Shown one piece after another: positions 57,331-64,000 of a stretch of DNA of 64,000 nt; positions within the stretch are counted from its first letter, which is position 1, and the number at the start of each line of letters is the position of its first letter. The notes beneath the pieces are model-generated. The model did no database searches, was not told where the DNA came from, and saw nothing but the letters and a program-made list of their open reading frames with translations. The position numbers and the translations under genes were made by a program. The stretch is from Ahaetulla prasina (taxonomy: Eukaryota > Chordata > Lepidosauria > Squamata > Colubridae): NCBI RefSeq assembly GCF_028640845.1, contig NC_080542.1, positions 129,292,580 through 129,356,579 on the forward strand. Direction: 5' to 3'.

Positions 57331-57764
57331 AGGGTATATAGTAGAGTGTATTATAAAAAAGCTCACAAAACCAAGCATTGGTCATTGGAAGAAAGGGTAT
57401 CTCTTCTGTTCCCTGTGCTAAAAATGCAAGGCAATCATAGTGGGTGTTCCTTCAGAATATCAGAATATACAACATTTACTGCTTGAGGCCACAGCCTCAC
57501 TTTGTCTAAAGGTGGGTCTATTAATGGTAAGATAATTAATGCTAAACATTTCCTTATTTAATCACTTTATCCAGCAATGATAAGATTTTGAATCTGGTTC
57601 TCCAGTTTTGTAACAAAAACAACAAAAATAGTCCCCAGTCAGAAACAAGATAAGAGTCTGGTTTATGACAAACAATTATCTTTTATCCCATTTGTAACAA
57701 TAGAAATATTACAAAGACTCACAACCTCAATATCACAGGAAGAGCTTGAGCTTATTCGCACATT
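57331..57764. other. No recognised feature
   Basis: AT-rich intron. Confidence 0.5.
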
Positions 57765-57976
57765 GCATTGCAATTGCATTTAGATTTATGTACTGCTTCA
57801 TGGTGCTTTATAGCCCTCTCTAAGAGTAACAATCTGGTCCTCATTTTTACCAATCTTAGAAGGATGGAAGGCTGAGTCAACCTTGAGCCGGTCAGGATCG
57901 AACTCCTGGCAGTGGAATACATAATTAACCTGCACTACTGCATTCTAGCCATTGCACCACCACTATGCCACCACAT
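57765..57976 (-). mobile_element. tRNA-derived SINE (GTGGCACAGTGG family)
   Basis: TTTATAGCCCTCTCTAAGAG, AGAAGGATGGAAGGCTGAGT, CCGGTCAGGATCGAACTCCT (B box inverse) and GCCATTGCACCACCACTATG. Same family and orientation as 5207-5421 and 26857-27066. Confidence 0.8.
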
Positions 57977-59092
57977 AGAAGTCACATTATACATCCTATA
58001 TAACAAAACCTTTATGAGCAATCTATGAACTTCCAATTTCTGCTCAGTTACTATGTTAGTACCCCTTAAACTGACTATGTGGGTTAGAACTGCTGGGAAC
58101 ATTCAACAACATCTGGAAGCTAATGGTTCCCATCTTCTACATATAAACTCAGAGGGCAAATTAGTTCTCAAATACTCTCTGATGGAATACATTTTTACCT
58201 GTTTACTTTCAATCGATGTTGTGAGAGTACTGCTTAAATAAATTATTTCATACCGATCTCAGAATGAACGCTACTTTGGCATGAGATCACTTGATGTATT
58301 ACATTTACATTGTGCTGTTTCTCTAAGGTGCAAGTATGTGATTATCTTAATTTCCTTCACAACAAGAAAACTGAAATATTAGCCAAAAGTCACCTAGTGA
58401 GCTTCCATAATAAAGAGCGACCTAACCAGTGAAAACACTTTAACCACAACTAACTTTTAATTAGATATTAGTGCTATAAAGATTTTGCACATTGCATTCT
58501 ATAAACTATATACTTATCAGTACAATTGTAAAATTCTCAGCTAACTCAGCAATTCGTATTGAAAAATCATTTCTGTTAATCGATATACTTTTCTTGACAG
58601 TACACCAATATTTTCTAAGGGAAATCTCTAAAATACATGTATACCCAAGCCTCGTTCCACTCTGTTATAAATATCACTGCCATCAAATGAACAAAAAATG
58701 ATATACAATTAGTCAATAAATTGAGCTTATTTTTTTAAAAAAACATGACTGTGTTCTTCTTTTCATAACTATAACATTTTTTTTAAAAAAAGAAGCAGTT
58801 GCCTTTTTTCTCCTGCAAGTTTCAGAAGAAATAACTGCTAATTGGTCCAAGTTCCCAACAAAATAAGCAGATGGATTCTAAGATTATAACTATGACAGTG
58901 TCTACTATGAAATGTGTACTTGCTTTTACATGTGGTCCAATCTGAAGTCACATCACCAAGAAATGAATTTTGCACACATAATTTCACACTTATAAGCTGT
59001 TTCAACTCCCTACCCCCTGAATAAGACATCCTCAATGTCTTTTGTCCACTAGATGGTGCTGTGGTTCCCCCTTACAGGTCAATTTCACTTAC
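57977..59092 (-). other. NRP1: Intron sequence flanking exon 2, no repeat recognised
   Basis: AT-rich and apparently repeat-free for 1.1 kb downstream of the exon 2 donor. Confidence 0.55.
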
Positions 59093-59267
59093 TTGCATTC
59101 TCTGTCCTCTAAATCAAAGTGTGGGTTGAAATTGATCATAATCCTCTGGTGAGGCTGAGCAGCTTGAATCAACCATTCACATTTTTGACTTGGATGGTAA
59201 CTATTAGGGTAGCCAGGAGAGGTGAGATATCCAGGCTCTAAAATTTTTATGTTTTCACCACATCGAT
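59093..59267 (-). CDS. NRP1: Neuropilin-1 exon 2 (first half of CUB domain a1)
   Basis: The acceptor TTTAATTGCAG ends at 59268 and the exon reads AT CGA TGT GGT onward: (D)RCGENIKILEPGYLTSPGYP, then the segments KCEWLIQA and INFNPHFDLEDR, ending EC plus two bases of a Lys codon. The donor is AA|GTAAGTGA. The exon is 175 nt, entered in phase 1 and left in phase 2. It covers the first disulfide cysteines of CUB a1, the domain that with CUB a2 binds semaphorin. Neuropilin-1 is a single-pass cell-surface co-receptor for class 3 semaphorins and VEGF-A in axon guidance and angiogenesis. The paralogue NRP2 is unlikely: at the same places it has GYITSPGYPQDYP and FEIEKHDCK. The remaining CUB, FV/FVIII, MAM, transmembrane and C-terminal exons would lie beyond the left edge. 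Confidence 0.97.
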
Positions 59268-62200
59268 CTGCAATTAAAACACACAAGCATACATATATTA
59301 TATTGAAATCACATCATTTGATCGATCCATCTTATAAATAATAGGCCATTCAGTACTTCAGCTCAGGTCAACTCAAGCTAATATATTTACTTTCCCATAG
59401 GTTGCACAATTGTTTATTCAGTTGTTTATATATATATATTTTCTCTGTAAACAAAATAAATAGCGGAATCAACTTCATCTTCTTTCAAATCATTTTTAAA
59501 AATACATGCAAACCAGGTAACTTTACCGAATACCTTTTATCCAAATTAAGGTTTTGTTACCTAATGACTACAGAATAGAAAGTACTAACAGTACTCATAG
59601 TAGTATACTACAGTAGTATACAATAAGTAGTTAATTATAGATTATGTTGCTACAATGCTATTAAATATTAAATTTTACACAGGAAGCAACTTGAAGCTAA
59701 CACAGTGCCTTTTGCCACCCCCCACCCCTTACTGTTAAGCTTTCTGATAATGAGCCTGTTCTTTGTCATTAGACAATCTGGCTTGTTTACAGCATCCCTC
59801 TCTTTCTGGTTTATCAGATACTAAATCTAAGCAATTTGAAGTTATCTGTGCTCCAGAGATCCAGACTACCCAGCAACAAAGCACATTGTTAAAACAGCAA
59901 AGGTTTACTTAGCTCCATTACGGAAGTTTTCCCCCACCTATGCTGCTTGGGAAGCAGATAAGGGTTAGCAAAGCAGAAAGGAAAGGAAAACAAAGCAAAC
60001 TTTAGTTCCAATTACAAAATTCCTGCCTTCCCCAGTCTTTCAAATCTCATGCGTTGTTCTTGAGTAAAAGTGCTCTGACTCATGTTAAGATTAACTACAA
60101 TTTATAGAATTATAAAGATGGAAGAAAAGACAACTCATGAGCCTCCAGTGTCAATAATGCCATTATTGCTTGTGAGTCTGCACTGGTTAGTTTTAAAAAT
60201 TATGGACCACTAATCTGCAATGACACTGATATTCCATTAATATCACCCAACCAAGCATGTGTAGCTTTGCAATGCATAACATTTTCCCAGGAATGGCATA
60301 CACAGGTTGGAATCTTGCTTCTAAGAGAAATTGGTGATATGAAAATAGTTATCAATAGTTCTTAATGTGAAATTATTGGTGTGCAGAATTTTACTATTGA
60401 AAACAAAGTCAGTTTGAAAGAAAGAGGACATAAAATGCACCAACCACAGCAATTATAGGAAACATCTGCCAAAAATTAGGAGAGAATGAAATGGTTTATT
60501 TCCTTCAACAAATTATGATTTTTGAGTTGGTTGCATGTTCCTATTTATCCCTGCTTTGGCAGTTTGCATAGTATGTGTCTTCCCTGAGAACAAAAGATGT
60601 TGTCCTTAGGAGTTCAAAGTGAACAGCCAATGATATTCCTGTACAAACCTCTTGCATGTGGTAGGAGAGACAATCTGGCATGATTTGCCATCTGTAGCAG
60701 ACTTAGGAAGAAAACTATCCCACTTCATTAAGTCTTCTCTAATACTATGCAAACAACACGGCATATTCTGGAATATGTGAAATGGTTGAAATAAACCAGT
60801 AAATCACTTGACAGAGTCACTCCAGGAAACATTTAGTGGACTCACCACCAATAACACTTTAATCGCTATCTCCTGGGAAAGTGATAATATAATAAGATAA
60901 TGTGGGCTGTTAAGACTCTCTGGCTCTGTGAAATCTCTCTCTCTTACTTGATTAAGAGAAGCAGTTTCTAATGACTTTGGACCATTAGCTCTAAATACGG
61001 TTAATGAATTAATTTTGCAGACACTTGAACTGGACAGAGGAAGATCTGGCATTTGTGGATCTGTTGAATTGTTGCAGATCCAAGGAACTGCGATGACTTC
61101 AGTGGGGCTAAAAATATTTTGCCCACAATTACTCAGACTCAATGGTAGCATTGTAGTTTCTTCCTAGATCGGGCTCATCAAAGAATATTAGTTGATGGCA
61201 CAAAGGCATTTAGCACATCTCACTCCACCAGGCTTTCAATGAGCCTCTTCTGATTTATACCTCCCAGTTAAATTCGGTACTATTCATGTATAACTGAAAA
61301 TGCACAGCCTGAACCTGTAATCCCCCAAAAGAAAGACTTGACAACTGAAAGAGAAGATCTAATTCCAAAGCACCACTAATTTCCAGATCCTACTGTAACA
61401 TTACTGAAGAAGCAAACAAGAGAACTTGTTGAGTTTTGACCAAATTAGCCAACTTCCTCATATTGGAAAAAGATTAATTTCCTTCATAACATGTGATTTA
61501 AATCTGTTCCTGTAAGACACACACACTACATGCAGTCGCTTATTAAAACAATATACCACCCGAAGTACAGAGGAAGATGTCCCTTCATTTAATTACTTTG
61601 ATTGAAATCCTAGTCAAGCAAGAAGTTAATATTTAGTAATTAGCTAATAACTGCTTAGACTTGGTTCTGAGAGGAAAAACCCAGGTGATTTCCCCACTCC
61701 ATGCATGCAAGTTAAATGCCAGCCACTCCTAAGTAACAACATTTTAAAGAATGCATAATATAATGAGATATTCCAGATGCCTGACCACTATTGTGCCAGA
61801 AACCCATGCTGTTTTGAAGCTGCTGCTATCAAGCATTGCCCTAAGGCCATATACAAAGACTGTTTGAGGGAATTCTTTCATAGAATTGTTGCCTGCGAAG
61901 AAGAATGCTTTATATTCCTTGCAGTCTGTAAACTCAAACCTTTTTTCATTTTGTAGCAAGGGAAATTGTACTTGTATAGTTAGCAAAGATGGTTATATAG
62001 CTATATACCTCTATCTCCCTTAGCCTTCACTTCCTCAGTAGTGAACAATACTTGGGTATTTGAAATACTCATCTGTTTAATTTTTCTGGACAATCTTGTG
62101 CAGCTGCCAAAGGAAGGAAACATTAAAATGATTGGCTATTATGTGAAAGCCGTAAGCCCAGTGTTACATATTGCATTAGAATATGGAGCCAAAAAGGAAG

Positions 62201-62390
62201 GGCTGACAGACTAAGCGTGTTGATTAGGTGTAATTCTAGATGAATACCCAGCATGTTATCCATCAACCTTTCCTTCTAGCCAATACAGTTAAAACCTGTT
62301 TCAGGCTTATCATCATCATCTCAGGCAAAGGGACTTCCAACTTGCAGAATGCAATCTGGATGCACCTGAAAGTGATCTTGAGTCACTTAC
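59268..62390 (-). other. NRP1: NRP1 intron 1
   Basis: This is the 3,123-bp interval between a GTAAGT donor and a TTGCAG acceptor on the minus strand, flanked by in-phase NRP1 exons. It is AT-rich and, unlike intron 2, I recognise no LINE, SINE or MITE in it. A minus-strand open frame at 60804-61151 and another at 61744-61986 have no recognisable domain and are probably chance. The scarcity of repeats may mean retained regulatory sequence near the promoter; that is inference. Confidence 0.88.
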
Positions 62391-62457
62391 CACTCTTCAA
62401 AGCCCTGCCAAGGGCGACTGTGAGGGCTGCACAGTGCAAAAGTAGACCCCAGGCCAT
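62391..62457 (-). CDS. NRP1: Neuropilin-1 exon 1, coding part (signal peptide)
   Basis: Reading down from 62457, an ATG opens 22 codons plus one base: MAWGLLLHCAALTVALGRAL, then KS. This is a signal peptide with a hydrophobic core (residues 4-17) and a small-residue cleavage region near Gly-Arg-Ala, and it directs the receptor into the secretory pathway. The start has a strong Kozak context (A at -3, G at +4). An in-frame TAA lies 39-37 bases upstream (62496-62494), so this is the first ATG of its frame. The frame ends at G|GTAAGT, a consensus donor at 62390-62385. The leftover G joins AT at the start of exon 2 to make GAT (Asp), matching the Asp-Lys/Arg-Cys-Gly start of the neuropilin CUB a1 domain. 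Length and composition match the family signal peptide (human begins MERGLPLLC). Identification depends on the phase match with exon 2; the exon is too short to identify alone. Confidence 0.9.
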
Positions 62458-62800
62458 CTTCGGATACAGGAGGTCTGAAGAAAGGGAACAAGATTATCCA
62501 ATCTCTCCACGCAATTCCTCTCAGATCTTAAATCCTCCTTCAGCACGGGCAGTTAAAAAGAAAAAGAAAACTGATTCAGCCGACAACAATTGTAGTAGTA
62601 GCACCAGAAGTCTTGTCGATTGCAGTAGGCGCGCTCTCTCTCTCCTCTCTCTCTCTCTCTCCCTTTCTCTCTCTCGACTATCGCCTTAAGTCTCCCGTAT
62701 CCTGTCATTTAGCTCTGGTTTCCTGTGTTTTTCCCCACACTGAATCCATTTCCAGGAGATACTGTCCTTGCCATGTTCAAATAGAGGTTAACATGTGGGG
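62458..62800 (-). other. NRP1: Probable NRP1 5' untranslated region
   Basis: Sequence directly upstream of the exon 1 ATG on the minus strand. It contains the in-frame stop at 62496-62494 and a (GA)n tract in the sense orientation (62633-62675). There is no acceptor-like signal just upstream of the ATG, so the 5' UTR is probably continuous with exon 1, as in other vertebrate neuropilins. The transcription start cannot be set from sequence alone; the right-hand limit given is where CpG density rises sharply. Confidence 0.5.
62633..62675. repeat. (CT)n microsatellite in the NRP1 5' region
   Basis: Interrupted CT dinucleotides (GA on the NRP1 sense strand) 180-220 bp upstream of the start codon, with a G11 homopolymer nearby at 62797-62807. 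Both are length-unstable classes within the probable 5' UTR or core promoter. Confidence 0.9.
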
Positions 62801-63410
62801 GGGGGGGAAGCCAACAGCGGAAAAACTAATAACGAAGTCGCACCCGCGGAACAGATGGACGAAGCGCGCGGAAATCCTCGCCGCTTTCTTCTCCTAAGCC
62901 GGTTCTCAACTCTCCTAGGGAAAAGCTCAGCAGGGCGCCTGTCTATAGCACTGAGGAGGAATGGAAAGCAGTTGGTAAGGCAAGAGGCGACTTTTTCCCC
63001 AACTTCTCTTCCCCTCCCTCTTGCCCTCTTCACCTCCCGATCGTCTCGCCAGACGCGGAAGGAGGGGCGCAAGACCTTCCACCCTGGCGATCCCCTCGGA
63101 GGGAGACGGATCTGCCCTCGGGGGAGCTCGAGACTTGCCCAGTGCCCAGACCCGGCGCTCGCTCGCTCGCTCGCGACTGACCTGACGCCTCGTGCGCCCT
63201 GCAAACGCGGCGGGGGCTTGCAGTCCTAAAGCCCCTCGGCTATGGGACGCCGCCTCTGCCTGCGCTGATCCAAGCGGCTGGCAGCGGCGGTGGGAACGCT
63301 GGCAGAAGTGCCAAGCAGCTCCTTCCTCCAGCCTAAGGAGAAGAAGCCCAAATCAGTGGCAATAAGAGAGGATCCGACGCAATTTCCAAAGCCCCGAGTC
63401 CCCACCCCTT

Positions 63411-63420
63411 CTCCGCCCCC
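63411..63420 (-). promoter_or_regulatory. GC box (Sp1-type site)
   Basis: CTCCGCCCCC on the plus strand, so GGGGGCGGAG on the NRP1 sense strand: a good match to the Sp/KLF GC-box consensus inside the CpG island. A second GGCGGG core lies on the plus strand at 63584-63589. Binding is inference from the motif. Confidence 0.45.
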
Positions 63421-63605
63421 ACGTCCGTCCGTCTCCCCCCCCCCTCCACGAAACAAGAATCCACATTCACCAAAGCCCCGAAATCTACTCGAAGGGTGAA
63501 TGGGTGGAAAAGGAGAAAGGGGTGGAGAGGCTTGGAGACAGAGAGGGAGGGACCGACAGACGCACGAAGCCGAAGCAAGAGGAGGCGGGCAGGAGTACGC
63601 CGGCT

Positions 63606-63675
63606 ATGGGGAGCCGCCTTCTCCTGCTCCGCTATTTGACCGCCTCTGAAGAAGCAGGGGGTCTTCGCGCAGCAG
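63606..63675 (+). other. Candidate divergent plus-strand exon ending in a consensus donor
   Basis: An ATG at 63606 opens MGSRLLLLRYLTASEEAGGL and the reading reaches CAG|GTAAGC at 63675/63676, a strong donor pointing away from NRP1. CpG-island promoters often drive divergent noncoding transcripts, so this could be the first exon of one. The short leucine-rich peptide resembles a signal sequence but has no identifiable homologue. Supported only by motif quality and location. Confidence 0.25.
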
Positions 63676-64000
63676 GTAAGCGAAGTGAGGCTGACATGGC
63701 TTGAAGCGCCCGTCTGAAGACGCGGATAGCACGCTCCCAGATCTCGCCTTGGCTGACTGCCGTCAACCCAACACGCCCACCTACTCTGCCAGCCGATCAC
63801 CCCACGCGGGTATTTCAGGGCATCCCTGTGGCTCTTTCCCCTCCAGGTGTAAGATGGCTACTCAGTGCACACAGAAAAAAGTCCGGGCCAGCTGTGGGGT
63901 TCATCCAAGCTCTCAATCTCCGCGCGGCTCTCCAAAGGTGTCAAAACGGCCCGGTTACCTGAAAGGGCCGAGCGTCTCTTCCCCTTAGCCCTGCTCCCTC

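Larger units (their letters stand above)
1..59092 (-). other. NRP1: NRP1 intron 2, 5' portion (runs off the left edge)
   Basis: From the exon 2 donor at 59092-59087 leftwards I find no further NRP1 exon. The expected exon 3 peptide (rest of CUB a1, with motifs such as YDYVEV and FCGKI) is not seen in minus-strand reading. The 59 kb is therefore best read as intron 2, and it contains the mobile elements listed separately. Absence of exon 3 was judged by eye, not by alignment, so a diverged exon could have been missed. Confidence 0.75.
62800..63990 (-). promoter_or_regulatory. NRP1: CpG-island promoter of NRP1
   Basis: CpG dinucleotides become dense here after 62 kb of CpG-poor DNA (for example 62861-62920, 63040-63260 and a GCTC repeat near 63155-63175). 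GC content rises strongly. No TATA box is evident on the minus strand at a useful distance. The position, 350-1500 bp upstream of the NRP1 ATG, fits a TATA-less housekeeping/developmental promoter. Long open frames on both strands here (62788-63229, 63226-63800) are expected by-products of stop-poor GC-rich DNA, not genes. Confidence 0.75.

Noticed and set aside
1..59000. NRP1 exon 3 inside the window
   Set aside because: I looked on the minus strand for a frame with YDYVEV, FCGKI or a similar CUB continuation and found none; a profile search would settle it.
59093..59267. NRP2 as an alternative identity for the CUB exon
   Set aside because: The residues GYLTSPGYP, YHPS and FDLEDR match NRP1; NRP2 has GYITSPGYPQDYP and FEIEKHDCK at these places.
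62788..63229. Long open frames on both strands in the GC-rich region upstream of NRP1
   Set aside because: Stop codons are rare in GC-rich CpG islands; the peptides are Arg/Pro/Gly-rich without domains and the minus frame is not joined to the NRP1 start.
63333..63800. 155-codon minus-strand frame
   Set aside because: Same compositional cause; it lies in the promoter region and has no homology I recognise.

Overview
This window is vertebrate nuclear DNA, almost certainly from an advanced (colubroid) snake. The repeat set points there. It holds CR1/L3-type LINEs whose 3' ends run into (AATAG)n/(ATTCT)n pentanucleotide tracts, a BovB LINE 3' end, Sauria-type and other tRNA-derived SINEs, L2 LINEs, a Penelope-like element, a Ty3/gypsy element and many short hAT-type MITEs. 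No bacterial, CRISPR or operon-like structure is present. The species assignment is inferred from repeat families recalled from general knowledge; no search was run.

The only host protein-coding gene I can support is neuropilin-1 (NRP1), on the minus strand at the right end. Exon 1 (62457 down to 62391) encodes a 22-residue signal-peptide region beginning MAWGLLLHC. It has a strong Kozak context, an upstream in-frame stop and a consensus GTAAGT donor. Exon 2 (59267 down to 59093) encodes the first half of CUB domain a1 (GYLTSPGYP, KCEWLIQA, INFNPHFDLEDR). The split codon G|AT rebuilds Asp across the junction, so the two exons fit in phase. Intron 1 is about 3.1 kb. A CpG-rich promoter region lies upstream on the minus strand (about 62.8-63.99 kb). 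It also carries a possible divergent plus-strand exon with a CAG|GTAAGC donor. Everything left of 59093 is then the 5' part of NRP1 intron 2, at least 59 kb long and running off the left edge. I did not find exon 3.

The intron layout, left to right, is as follows. 0-8 kb: CR1 interrupted by a hAT MITE, an L3 LINE with an AATAG tail, SINEs, and a palindromic TA-flanked element. 8-17 kb: a head-to-head L3 pair, CR1 inside L3, and several MITEs with exact 8-bp target duplications. 16.7-17.6 kb: a Penelope-like element with a GIY-YIG endonuclease and a hammerhead-like ribozyme motif. 19.5-24.7 kb: SINE, L3 interrupted by L2, a Sauria SINE and another L2. 25.9-33.5 kb: MITEs, SINEs and BovB. 34.8-37.6 kb: an internally deleted gypsy element. 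38-40.3 kb: two L3 copies in opposite orientation. 42-45.6 kb: MITEs and an L2 copy with a 507-codon reverse-transcriptase frame. 45.7-48.2 kb: a nest of CR1, an unassigned LINE and a short retroposed tail. 53.3-53.7 kb: large microsatellites. 55.25-57.32 kb: an almost perfect 1.03-kb tandem duplication.

All transposon proteins seen are broken (frameshifts, stops or 5' truncation). The long open frames elsewhere in the intron look like chance or repeat-derived frames. The gene-level picture is therefore a developmental receptor gene with a conserved 5' end and a first large intron that has collected several layers of retrotransposon and MITE insertions.
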